Assembly: GCF_000022325.1 (NCBI RefSeq)
Contig: NC_012034.1
Coordinates: forward strand, 1-64,000
Source: Caldicellulosiruptor bescii DSM 6725
GTDB taxonomy: Bacteria; Bacillota; Thermoanaerobacteria; Caldicellulosiruptorales; Caldicellulosiruptoraceae
Length of the DNA stretch: 64,000 bases
Reading direction: 5' to 3'
The notes under the pieces were generated by a model. The model was not told the origin of the DNA. It was given only the letters and a program-made list of their open reading frames with translations, and made no database searches. Both the position numbers and the translations under genes were made by a program. Below are positions 21,838 to 30,683 of the stretch, in pieces (within the stretch, counting starts at the first letter, position 1; each line of letters opens with the position of its first letter).

Positions 21838-23085
21838 ATGGAGAGTAGAGAGAGGGTAGTGAAAGCGCTGAATAAGCTAATAAAGGCATTGGCAGTAATT
21901 TGGTTAGTGTTAATTGTTCTGAGGCTTATATGGTATTTTGCAGACATAACTTATATATTTGAGAGATTATCGATAGATACGACAGATGTTCTATCATTGT
22001 TCTTGGAACAAACAATAGGTTCTTTTTTGGCTTATAGTGTGGCTATATTGATTGTAGCTTTATTTACTGTAGTGTTATTTTTTTTATTAAGTTCAATAAT
22101 TACGGTGTTGATTGCTGGTTTCACAACAACAATTTCAGAAAAGATTGAAGCAATTTTTGTCAAGAAGGAATTTGGTGCGATGCAGGTAAATGAAGAAGTA
22201 ATTGAAGCTAGTTTAGATATAGATGAAGAGATTTATATTGATAGGAGTAAGAGGAAAATAAGCGTATTTGGCAGATATGAAAAGGCCAAAAAAACGGATT
22301 CACTTTTAGGAGCGGAGCACAGGATTGATGGAGAGTTTTTTATTTTTAAGTGTATTAAAGTGAAAGGAGAAAAATTATATTTACCGTACTCATTAATTGA
22401 AAATAGATATGTAAACGGATATGTTGTAGGTAAGAATATATCATACTACTGTGATGGCAATGAATCAGAAAGAATGTTATTGGTAGACGCAATTAAAGAA
22501 GAAATAATAGAAAATGAAAAAGAGCATGTTGAAGAAAAAATTTGTGGTGAAATTCTAGCAGAAAAATGTGCTAAAGCTGCTGCAAAGTTAATTAAGAGTA
22601 TAACAGAAGAAAGTTTTGATACTGAACCAAGATTTAAGGATATAGTACTAACGTTATTAGTTACAGGGGTATTTTTAATAACAAATTTTGTGTCTTGGTT
22701 GATATCTAAGATAGCAAGTAGTGAGATAAATTTGCAAGGAATATTATGGATTATAAATATAATGATTTTAGTGTTAATATTAGTACTTTACGTAGTTAAG
22801 AGATTTTATGAAAAAGAAAAACCGCTTAAGTTTGATATAGAGATAGATAAGGTACATGTAATATTTTGTGAAAGTTCTGAAGGAATAATAGAAACAGTAA
22901 TAAAAGAAAAAGAAGCATTTGTAAAAGATGAATACATAGTGTTAGTAAAAAAAGGAGATGAAGAAGGCGAGAGATTTTTGGGGAAATTAAAAGAAGAAAA
23001 AGAAAAAGGATTGTATGAAGTAAGATTAATATATGGTACCAAAAAAGAGAACAAAATAAAGTATTGGGTAAAATTAAGGAGTTGA
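21838..23085 (+). CDS. family A membrane protein, copy 1 (A1), unknown function
   Basis: I do not recognise this 415-residue protein. Hydrophobic segments lie near residues 15-38 and 58-95, and a pair near 260-330, around charged cytoplasmic-looking regions. A block in the first half, EFFIFK...LYLPYSLIENRYVNGYVVGKNI, is shared with A2 and with the first part of the fusion protein at 27777-29891. The start at ATG 21838 follows AAGAGGGAAGAG. It lies directly downstream of the rhs gene, where immunity genes of polymorphic toxins usually sit, and 8 bases before B1. Its first 36 residues are nearly identical to A2, after which the two diverge sharply. Immunity or accessory function is inference from position only. 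Confidence 0.7.
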   Translation: MESRERVVKALNKLIKALAVIWLVLIVLRLIWYFADITYIFERLSIDTTDVLSLFLEQTIGSFLAYSVAILIVALFTVVLFFLLSSIITVLIAGFTTTISEKIEAIFVKKEFGAMQVNEEVIEASLDIDEEIYIDRSKRKISVFGRYEKAKKTDSLLGAEHRIDGEFFIFKCIKVKGEKLYLPYSLIENRYVNGYVVGKNISYYCDGNESERMLLVDAIKEEIIENEKEHVEEKICGEILAEKCAKAAAKLIKSITEESFDTEPRFKDIVLTLLVTGVFLITNFVSWLISKIASSEINLQGILWIINIMILVLILVLYVVKRFYEKEKPLKFDIEIDKVHVIFCESSEGIIETVIKEKEAFVKDEYIVLVKKGDEEGERFLGKLKEEKEKGLYEVRLIYGTKKENKIKYWVKLRS

Positions 23086-23093
23086 ATTGAGAC

Positions 23094-23876
23094 ATGAGCA
23101 AGATATTAGTGAAAGGTGTAAAAAATCCAATATATAACAGATTGCGTATTAAGTCATATTTGGTAAGTTTCAAAGTTTTGATAGTAGTTGTTACTATAAT
23201 TATTGCTTTTTTGCTTATTAACTATGCAACTGATTGGGTTAATAGAATTGGATTGGATGTAGATGAAAAAACAAGGTCGTTTATAAATACATTGGCTTTT
23301 AGTTTATCGCTAGATATCTTATCCCCATGCTCTATCGATGACACTATTTTGGGATACCCTATTACAGAAGCTATTTTCACACCAATAATATACATGGTTA
23401 CTTGGTTTAAGGGTGATAGCAAAGAAAAAATAGAATATTTTTCAAGAAATAAATCAGTAATAGAACTGCTGTTGAGCAAGCTTCAATATGTTTTAATGGA
23501 CAACTCTCCAGAGGAAAATTTTATGAATTGGGTGAAATCGAAAGATATAGATTTAAAAAAATATGAAAAGGAAGATATTTTAACGTTTTATTGGGCATTC
23601 CACTTTTTAGATGTCAATGTAATAGTAGTGATATTCAGTACTGTAGTGTTGATAGGATGTATTGGAGCACCAGTAAGTGTATTAGTATTTACATTAATAT
23701 TCAGCATATCTACGTTAATAGAGGATATAAGAGATTTGGTCTTTAAGAGAAGAGAAGCAATTTTAAGGGGAGAGGAAGGAATTGAAGATGAAGATGAAAG
23801 GAAGATATATGAGAAAATAAAAGAAGAGATAAAAATAGCAATTTATAAGGAAGAAGAAGCAAGAAATCAAAGTTAG
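23094..23876 (+). CDS. family B membrane protein, copy 1 (B1), unknown function
   Basis: A 260-residue protein with one N-terminal hydrophobic segment (about 25-45), one or two near residues 175-215, and a highly charged C-terminal tail (EEGIEDEDERKIYEKIKEE). It carries the B-family signature YWAFHFLDVNVIVV, present as FWAFHFLDMNVI in B2 and FWSFHFFDINIV in the fusion protein. The start at ATG 23094 is 8 bases after A1 stops, with AAGGAG upstream, so A1 and B1 are an operon. No known domain is recognised. Confidence 0.7.
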   Translation: MSKILVKGVKNPIYNRLRIKSYLVSFKVLIVVVTIIIAFLLINYATDWVNRIGLDVDEKTRSFINTLAFSLSLDILSPCSIDDTILGYPITEAIFTPIIYMVTWFKGDSKEKIEYFSRNKSVIELLLSKLQYVLMDNSPEENFMNWVKSKDIDLKKYEKEDILTFYWAFHFLDVNVIVVIFSTVVLIGCIGAPVSVLVFTLIFSISTLIEDIRDLVFKRREAILRGEEGIEDEDERKIYEKIKEEIKIAIYKEEEARNQS

Positions 23877-23919
23877 TAAAATAGGGATAAATAAAAATAT
23901 TTTCTTTGACATAGAAAAA

Positions 23920-24190
23920 ACAAAATAGAATAGAAAGCGAGACAAGCAAGAAAATATGCGTGTGGGGACTAACTTTTGTAGCAATTAAGGCATCTATTAT
24001 GTATGTATCGGCATTTATATTGTTAATATATTCTTTGTATCCATTTTTACATGAACATGTTATTAATATACTTAAAAAGGGAATAAAAGAAGAGTCAAGG
24101 CTAATAAGTATATGGCTTGTAATGGTTATAATATCTTATCTTCTTAAAAGGTATGACATTATAACTAGGTCTGATGAAGGGGATTTATGA
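23920..24190 (+). pseudogene. family C membrane protein remnant (C1), 5'-truncated
   Basis: The frame from about 23927 reads RIESETSKKICVWGLTF, then ASIMYVSAFILLIYSLYPFL and DEGDL. It aligns with the second half of C3 (29915-30358: RIESESAKKLCV, ASIMYVLAFFVLAYFLYPFL, DEGDY). An in-frame stop lies just upstream and the first 60 or so residues are absent. The only possible start in the window, GTG 23960, has no ribosome site. It is the dead third gene of an A-B-C module. Confidence 0.65.
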
Positions 24191-24229
24191 AAATTGACAT
24201 TAGAAGAAAATTAAGAATTCTAGTATAAT

Positions 24230-24422
24230 GCACCTATGAGAAGGATGATAGTGCAATATTATATTTTGTTTTTGATAAAGTTTAGTTTGGGATTAAAAGG
24301 AGAAGAGAGGGAAGAGCATGGAGAGTAGAGAGAGGGTAGTGAAAGCGCTGAATAAGCTAATAAAGGCATTGGCAGTAATTTGGTTAGTGTTGATTGTTCT
24401 GAGGCTTATATGGTATTTTGCA
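24230..24422 (+). repeat. duplicated rhs 3'-end scrap and A-gene 5' block
   Basis: Positions 24230-24254 repeat exactly 25 bases of the end of the rhs coding region (21674-21698). After a gap, 24277-24422 is nearly identical to 21797-21942, covering the leader and first 35 codons of A1 (offset 2480 bases, only a few mismatches). It marks the junction of a tandem duplication or a gene-conversion tract. Confidence 0.85.
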
Positions 24423-25628
24423 GATATAGCGTATGTGAGCGAAAGAATAACAGGGGATTCATCAGATGGTATTATAGTATTTTTTAAGCAGATATTTTTG
24501 TACATTCTTTTTTTGGGTTTAGTAGGAGTAATATTACCGTTTTTCATTTTTTCTGGGGGAGGGTATATTCCATATTTAGCATTGTATGAACTGTTGACAA
24601 TTTTTAAAATAATAGTTGTAGTAACTGTAGCAGTTGTGGTAAGGAAGTTTTGGGTTGTAAATAAATATTTTGAGACAACAGCGTTTAAGAGAGATTTTTT
24701 AGTGAATAGTAGCAAAAAAGAAATAGTACTAATATTAAAATGTGACGAATCATATTGTAAATATAAAACAGAAGAAGAGTTTTATATTTTTAAGAGAATT
24801 GTGACTGAAGGAGGAGGAGAGATATATTTACCTTACTCTGTAATAGAAGATAGATATGTAGATGGATATGTTATAGGCAAAAATATATGGTATCATGAAG
24901 AAGATTCAGGTAGAAAAATATTGATAGAAGAGTTATTAGAAGAAAAAATAGTAGAAAATAAAGAAAATAAAAAGGAACAAGCTGAAGAGAGAATTAATGA
25001 AGAAATATTAGCAGAAAAAGTGGCAAGAGCTGCTATAAAATTGCTTAAATTAAGAAGGCAAGAGAAGACAATGGTCAGTTGTAGTAATGTTTCACCCATT
25101 TATTATGTAACAGCTTTAGGTAATTCAAGAGGTTTTTTTGCGAAAATAATTCCATCGTTAATTGTAGGCTCGTTAATTGCGGGGATATTTGTAACAATAG
25201 AATTTACATATTGGTTAATACAGGATATAACGAATAGTAGTCGTATAACCGTACACAAGATCATATGGATTATGAGTATGCTACTGATGGTAATGCTATT
25301 AGCAATTTTTGTGGTCAAAGGTTTTTATAAAAGAGAAAAAAAAGATGAAGAAAAACTTAACATAGAAATAGTAAAAATACCAGTGATACTATACAGGGAA
25401 AATAAGAAAGCTGAGGTAAAAGAAGGAGGTATATTTGTAAAAGACGACGAAAATATAGTGTTAGTGAAAAAGGGAGACAAAGAAGTTGAAGAGCTTTTGA
25501 GTGAATTAAAAATAAAAAAAGAAAGAGTAGAAGGATTGTATGAGGTGAGATTAATAAGTAAGTATTCTTCTGATGAAGAAGTAAAAAGCACGCTATGGTG
25601 CTTGGTAAGAATAGGTGGTGAAGCTTAA
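24318..25628 (+). CDS. family A membrane protein, copy 2 (A2), unknown function
   Basis: A 436-residue paralogue of A1. The N terminus MESRERVVKALNKLIKAL is identical to A1 for about 36 residues. The rest is only distantly similar but keeps EEFYIFKRI...IYLPYSVIEDRYVDGYVIGKNI and the paired hydrophobic segments near residues 275-335. The last third has the VKDDENIVLVKKGDKE-like block, also in A1 (VKDEYIVLVKKGDEE). ATG 24318 follows AGAGGGAAGAG. It is coupled to B2, which starts 3 bases after its stop. The role is unknown; membrane location is inferred from hydrophobicity. Confidence 0.7.
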   Translation: MESRERVVKALNKLIKALAVIWLVLIVLRLIWYFADIAYVSERITGDSSDGIIVFFKQIFLYILFLGLVGVILPFFIFSGGGYIPYLALYELLTIFKIIVVVTVAVVVRKFWVVNKYFETTAFKRDFLVNSSKKEIVLILKCDESYCKYKTEEEFYIFKRIVTEGGGEIYLPYSVIEDRYVDGYVIGKNIWYHEEDSGRKILIEELLEEKIVENKENKKEQAEERINEEILAEKVARAAIKLLKLRRQEKTMVSCSNVSPIYYVTALGNSRGFFAKIIPSLIVGSLIAGIFVTIEFTYWLIQDITNSSRITVHKIIWIMSMLLMVMLLAIFVVKGFYKREKKDEEKLNIEIVKIPVILYRENKKAEVKEGGIFVKDDENIVLVKKGDKEVEELLSELKIKKERVEGLYEVRLISKYSSDEEVKSTLWCLVRIGGEA

Positions 25629-25631
25629 AAG

Positions 25632-26405
25632 ATGAATAGGATAGTAGTAAGAGACATAGAAGACAAAAAAGGAAAAAGCACTATTACAAAGATTAGTACA
25701 TTGCAAAAAGCTGTAGTGTTAGTTGTTGCTGTAATTTTTACTTTCTTATTATTCAAGTACGCAAAAGAGGTAGTTAATAGGAATGAGCTAAATGTGGATG
25801 ATAGGATAAGGCCTATTACAAAAACATTAGTTTTTGGATTATCAATAGAACCTGGGTTTATAGGTAATGAACTTTTTGACTTTCCTACTGTGGGATGTTA
25901 TAGTTTGATTGCATTTATATGGCGGCACGTAACGGAAGATGACAAAATTACTCTTTCAGAAAATTTAATAGAATTGACCTCAAAAGAAAAACAGGCAATA
26001 GAAATGATGTTGAAAAAACTTAACTATATTTTATTGGAAAATCCAAAAGAAGCTTTTATGAGATGGATTAAATCAGAGAATATTAAAATGAACAGAAAAG
26101 AGTATAAATATGATATTTTAGAAGATTTTTGGGCATTTCATTTTTTAGATATGAATGTAATATTTATCGGAGTTAGTATTATAAGTTTTATTTTTTGGAC
26201 TACATATGCATTTTGCAATATGTTATTTTTAATTATAGTAACTATGGTAGAGTTTGTAATAAACTTGTGGGTAGTAATTTTGAAGAAAGAAGAAGGAGTA
26301 GAAGATGAAGAAGAAAGAGAGATATATGAGATGATAAAAGAAGAAGTAAGAAAAATAATTTATGATGGAAAAGAAGCAAGAAATTTAAGACAGGAAAGCA
26401 ATTAA
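25632..26405 (+). CDS. family B membrane protein, copy 2 (B2), unknown function
   Basis: A 257-residue paralogue of B1, with an N-terminal hydrophobic segment (about 20-40), the signature FWAFHFLDMNVIFIG, a C-terminal hydrophobic region, and an acidic tail (EEGVEDEEEREIYEMIKEE) like that of B1. A PKEAFMRWIKSENI block corresponds to PEENFMNWVKSKDI in B1 and PKEEFIKWTKFIE in the fusion. It begins 3 bases after A2, so it is co-translated with it. No C gene follows; instead there is a copy of the rhs tail and then an insertion sequence. Confidence 0.7.
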   Translation: MNRIVVRDIEDKKGKSTITKISTLQKAVVLVVAVIFTFLLFKYAKEVVNRNELNVDDRIRPITKTLVFGLSIEPGFIGNELFDFPTVGCYSLIAFIWRHVTEDDKITLSENLIELTSKEKQAIEMMLKKLNYILLENPKEAFMRWIKSENIKMNRKEYKYDILEDFWAFHFLDMNVIFIGVSIISFIFWTTYAFCNMLFLIIVTMVEFVINLWVVILKKEEGVEDEEEREIYEMIKEEVRKIIYDGKEARNLRQESN

Positions 26406-26440
26406 ACAGCCGGAATGTAATAGTATGAAAGTGAGTTGAA

Positions 26441-26545
26441 ATGATAGTTCCGAGGGTAAGCAGGGTATCAGTATATTGATAAAGAGTGATGCTCTCCGGC
26501 AGGCTCATTTGAGCTGTTGGAGAGCATTTGCACATTTTGTTTTTT
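26441..26545 (+). repeat. second copy of the rhs 3' tail with its hairpin
   Basis: Positions from 26441 align with 21689-21790: the last codons of rhs (ATGATAG..CCGAGGGTA), its stop and the hairpin. The hairpin here is ATGCTCTCCGGCAG (26489-26502) with CTGTTGGAGAGCAT (26514-26527). Bases that differ from the first copy stay paired, through G-U pairs. No coding frame precedes it. Confidence 0.8.
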
Positions 26546-26564
26546 TACAGAATTTAGAGACTTG

Positions 26565-27690
26565 TCAAGAATTTTGTGTTTCCAATTTATAACGTAAGTT
26601 GTAAAGTTGGGTTATGTTATTGATGCATTTTCTAATACTGGGAACTCCATTTTTCCATTTTGTGCGGCGTAAATTCTCACGTTGTAAGTAAATATTAATT
26701 TCTAAAACATCAACAGACTGAAAATACCCACCTGAATTTACTCTGATTTTTTCAATTATACTGTTGATACTTTCAACAGCGTTTGTGGTGTAAATATGTT
26801 TTCTTAATTCTTCAGGATATTTCATATGGGCAAGATAGAACTCTGCTTTTTCGGATATTCCCTTAACGAAGCGGGGATATTTTACAAGGTATTCTTTACA
26901 AAGTTCTTTAAATTTCAATACAGCTTCGTCAAAATCGGAGGAAGAAATTCTAAGTCTGTCTAAACTCTTGTTAAAAGCTGAAGCATCTTCTTTTGTCATA
27001 TGTTTTCTGACATTACGTTGGAGGTGGACAAAACACAGTTGATGGTCAGCAAGAGGATAAGCAAGTTTGACAGCATCTATAATACCAGGGAAGTCATCAC
27101 TTATGACAATTAGAATCTCTTTTAGCCCTCTTGTAATTAAGTCTTCAAATACTTTCATCCAATCAGCTTTATTTTCTTTGCCGAAGAAAGTGTAGACACC
27201 GAAAATGTCTTTTTTACCTTCTAAATCGATACCGAGGACAACATAACAAGTAGCCTGTTTAACCTTAGAATTATCTTTGATTTCACAGTGGTAACCATCA
27301 ATAATAAGTGCGAAGGCACTTGAAGGTAATTCTCTTTGTTTGAATAATTGAAGTTCATTTTTGAGGTCTTCTTTGATTTTTAGGATTTTGCTTTTGGAAT
27401 AAGGAAGATTTAAGTTTTTCAATGTTTGAACAAGGGAATGCTCAAGAATAACCATTGACATACTTGCGACATAAGAAGGTCGGTGTACGAACTATCAACT
27501 CTTTTGTAGCGAAAAGAAGAGGATAGAAGGTCGGAAATTACCAGTACGTGTGCGAGGAACAGAGATTTCAAGACTGCCAACAGGTGTTGCAAGTTTTCTA
27601 TCGTAAAAACCATTGCCTTTGTCATTATCATTTTTAGCAAGGTACACTGATCTTTCCGATAACATAAAGCTATCGAGCAAGTTTTCTAAG
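26565..27690 (-). pseudogene. IS256-type (mutator) transposase, frameshifted
   Basis: The intact C-terminal part (27461 down to 26565) carries the DDE residues in IIDGYHCEI, ISDDFPGI and NAVESINS. Upstream the protein continues in two other frames: SFMLSERSVYLAKNDNDKG ... RTRTGNFRPSIL, then YKRVDSSYTDLLMSQV. At least two frameshifts therefore break it, and the first 70 or so residues are missing. A terminal-repeat-like GAGACTTGTCAAGAATTTTG lies just beyond the 3' end. It sits between B2 and the A-B fusion gene and is surely inactive. Confidence 0.88.
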
Positions 27691-27776
27691 AGACAGCCTC
27701 AGAAAGTTGTTTTTTAATGGACTGAAATAGGAGAAAAGTAAATTAAAGGATATTGTGAGGTGAGAGAAAATTAGAG

Positions 27777-29891
27777 ATGTTCGAGAAAGAGAGAGTAATA
27801 AAGAGAATGTTGATAGTATTAGGTACAGCGTTGTTAGGAATATTCATGGTAAGATTTATATTGTATACAACAGATTTGCTTGAGTTGGGGTTAAGAACAA
27901 ATACTGACAGTTTAAAGGTATGGGGGATAATAGGTGGACAGCTTTTTTTGTTATTGGGAAGTTTTTTACTAGTGACAGTTGGAATACCAGGTGTAATTTA
28001 TTTTATAATTAAGTATTTTATACTTCTTATTGCGATTTATATTATTCACTGTTCAAAATATCTGATAAAATTAGTAATATTTATTGCAAGACTTCCTTTC
28101 AGAATATTAAAAATAGATACAGTGTCTGATAAGGATCTTAGGAATACCAATTTGTTGCGAGAAGGTTTAGATGATTATAATATAGTTGGCAAAATATATG
28201 GGGAGAAAGAATATGGGAATAAACTGGAAAAAGAGTATTATATATTTAAAAGATTTAATATACCTAATGGCGGATGTGTATATATTCCATATTCAGTTAA
28301 TAAGAATAAGTATATAAACGGATATGTAATAGGGACAAATATTAATTTAGATATAATTCCATATAGACCATATGGAAGAATTATAAAAACCAAGAAGAAA
28401 ATTTCTCGATGCATAGATGAAAAAATAATTAAGGAGGAAAGAAAACCAATTAGTTTAGATGAAGCATGTATAAAAAAGATGTGTGAGAACCTTGCGAAGG
28501 AAGAGATAAACTTACTAAAAGAGAAGAGTAAAAGGGAAGTAGATATTAGAGGTCTCTTTTATATATCACCAATACCTATGTTAATATTAGCGGTAATTTT
28601 GGGTATGTGGGTTATTTTGGAGTATATGTGGAATTTGATACCGTATATAGGTGAAAGAAATTTACTGACAGCAATATGGTTTATAACATGTAGTATAGTG
28701 GTAATTCTAATGGTAGTAATTATGATATGGTTAATCAAAAGGTTTAAAAGAGCAGTTGGTTCTTTAGTAGGTAGCAAAGAGGATGAAGAATGGAATGGGG
28801 ATTATATTGAAATAGAGGGTATAAACAAATGTTTAATTGGAGTAAGAAATGCAAAAGAGATGAGAGAAGAAGGAGAGCTTTGGCTTGAAGGTGGAGAAAT
28901 AGTATTGGTTGAAAAAGAATATTATGAGAGCGGAGAGTTTTTTAATAGTGAGTTATATAAATTGGAGGAATATACATTAGATGATATATATGAGATAAAA
29001 TTAATTAGAGAAAAAGAAAAAGATATAAGTGAATTACCTATAAGAAAAGAAAGTAAGCTGAGAAAATGGATAAGGTTGAAAGGCAGAGGGAATATTGAAT
29101 TAGGGGAGAAAATAAAGATAAATCTGAATGAAGCAGAAAAGAAATGTGGTAGAGTATTAGAAGAACTAAAGAGTATGTTTAAAAAAGTTGTAGAGAAAAA
29201 ATTTAAAACCTGGGTAATTACAATTATAATTAATTCGATTATGGTTGTGTTGGTGGCAATGTTGATGACTGCAGGATATGCTAAAGATTGGGCAGAGAAA
29301 AATATAAATTGGCAAGACGTTGAAGAAAAAGGTTTTGGGAAGACATTAGCATTTGAGTTGTCACTAACAGATTCAGATGTAGGCTATCCGAGTGAATCAA
29401 TAGTAGAATTTCCATTTGTACCACCAGCAGGGACATTTTTAGAGCCTGTGAGAGATATTTTGGCAGAACAAGAGGTGCTGAAGATACATACTATAAGTAA
29501 TATACTGCTTAACAAATTAAATTTTATTTTAGGTGGTAATCCCAAAGAAGAATTTATAAAATGGACTAAGTTTATAGAAACATTTCCTAATGCAAAGTTA
29601 TACAATAGTAGATATAAAGGAGAAATACTGAAGGGTTTTTGGAGTTTTCATTTTTTTGATATTAATATAGTAATAGTTATGTTAGGACTAATTGGGTTTC
29701 TATTTGGTGTTGGAAGTGTGCTGATGGAAATAATATTGCTCTTTTTGAGAGCTTTCCGTATACCTGATATATTTTTTAGATTAGCAGTAAAAAAGTATCA
29801 AAAAAAGATTAGAGATAAAATAAATGGTGAAGCATATGATTTTGTCTACAGAGTATTAGAAAGCGAGATAATAGAAATGGGTGAAAAATAG
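27777..29891 (+). CDS. A-B fusion membrane protein, unknown function
   Basis: A 704-residue protein. The first 440 or so residues match family A (EYYIFKRFN...VYIPYSVNKNKYINGYVIG; hydrophobic segments near 11-34, 51-90 and 261-322). Residues from about 465 match family B (hydrophobic 479-503, SLTDSDVGYPSESIVEFPF, PKEEFIKWTKF, FWSFHFFDINIVIVML). The A and B genes are thus joined in one chain, strong evidence that they act together. The start at ATG 27777 follows GTGAGGTGAGAG. The C-family gene follows after 23 bases. It lies downstream of a broken IS256 transposase. No known domain is recognised. Confidence 0.75.
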   Translation: MFEKERVIKRMLIVLGTALLGIFMVRFILYTTDLLELGLRTNTDSLKVWGIIGGQLFLLLGSFLLVTVGIPGVIYFIIKYFILLIAIYIIHCSKYLIKLVIFIARLPFRILKIDTVSDKDLRNTNLLREGLDDYNIVGKIYGEKEYGNKLEKEYYIFKRFNIPNGGCVYIPYSVNKNKYINGYVIGTNINLDIIPYRPYGRIIKTKKKISRCIDEKIIKEERKPISLDEACIKKMCENLAKEEINLLKEKSKREVDIRGLFYISPIPMLILAVILGMWVILEYMWNLIPYIGERNLLTAIWFITCSIVVILMVVIMIWLIKRFKRAVGSLVGSKEDEEWNGDYIEIEGINKCLIGVRNAKEMREEGELWLEGGEIVLVEKEYYESGEFFNSELYKLEEYTLDDIYEIKLIREKEKDISELPIRKESKLRKWIRLKGRGNIELGEKIKINLNEAEKKCGRVLEELKSMFKKVVEKKFKTWVITIIINSIMVVLVAMLMTAGYAKDWAEKNINWQDVEEKGFGKTLAFELSLTDSDVGYPSESIVEFPFVPPAGTFLEPVRDILAEQEVLKIHTISNILLNKLNFILGGNPKEEFIKWTKFIETFPNAKLYNSRYKGEILKGFWSFHFFDINIVIVMLGLIGFLFGVGSVLMEIILLFLRAFRIPDIFFRLAVKKYQKKIRDKINGEAYDFVYRVLESEIIEMGEK

Positions 29892-29914
29892 TATAAGAAG
29901 GGAAGCAGTTTGTT

Positions 29915-30358
29915 ATGGCATGCAAAATTTCGGACATGATTAAGGGTTCGATAAAAGTTATGATGGGAATTTATATATCTTTATTAATAGTTTTCTTTTT
30001 ACCAGTTAAACTGCCATGGAAAGAAAATCATAAGTTGTTGATTTTTATATTAGCAATCAGCACAAGTTTGTGGATATTATCTTTAATTTTAGGAAGAATA
30101 GAGAGTGAATCAGCAAAAAAATTATGCGTATTATTTTTGAATATTGTAGCATTTACAGCATCTATAATGTATGTATTGGCCTTCTTTGTATTAGCATATT
30201 TTTTATATCCATTTTTATTTAGAGCTGTAATTAAAATATTTAGTTGGGGAGCGCACAGTGTTGAAAGATTTCTAATTATATGCATTATATTAGTATTAAT
30301 TGCAGGTGTTATTAAAGAAAAAGATGAAGGAGATTATTTTGATAGTGATTATTTATGA
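29915..30358 (+). CDS. family C small membrane protein (C3), unknown function
   Basis: A 147-residue protein with about four hydrophobic segments (roughly residues 17-33, 40-61, 74-102, 119-136) and an acidic tail KEKDEGDYFDSDYL. Its second half is homologous to the C1 remnant at 23920-24190. It starts 23 bases after the A-B fusion with AGAAGGGAAG upstream, so it completes the module. Its size and topology suggest a small integral membrane partner of A and B; nothing more can be said. Confidence 0.65.
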   Translation: MACKISDMIKGSIKVMMGIYISLLIVFFLPVKLPWKENHKLLIFILAISTSLWILSLILGRIESESAKKLCVLFLNIVAFTASIMYVLAFFVLAYFLYPFLFRAVIKIFSWGAHSVERFLIICIILVLIAGVIKEKDEGDYFDSDYL

Positions 30359-30607
30359 GAGAATTAGGTCAAGTCCAAATTTTTGTGTAAAATCCCCTTT
30401 GGTTAGAATATAAGCTTTTTAGTAGGGTCTGTAAATAATTTTGTGTATTTAAATTAAACCAACCTTCTTGGTAAGAAATCATTCAAGGATAAGCTTGTCT
30501 ACCTTCTATTTTTTAGTATTACCATTTTAAAAATTTTTATGCATAAATTTTTAAAATCCTGGACAAAATTTAATACTGGGCTGTTTTGCTCTGTTTTTAT
30601 TTGTTGC

Positions 30608-30637
30608 TTTAAACTGCTTCCATGGAAGCAGTTTAAA
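30608..30637. repeat. perfect 30-bp palindrome
   Basis: TTTAAACTGCTTCCA (30608-30622) is followed immediately by its exact reverse complement (30623-30637). It lies inside the deleted part of the IS256 element; a second near-palindrome, rich in A/T, is at about 30523-30557. Confidence 0.8.
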
Positions 30638-30683
30638 ATGCGAACTGGTAATCGCTATCTACTTTATATACTCTTTCAAACGC

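Noticed and set aside
24191-24317. TTGACA at 24194 as a promoter for A2
   Set aside because: The nearest TATAAT-like hexamer is 24 bases away, too far for a standard promoter.
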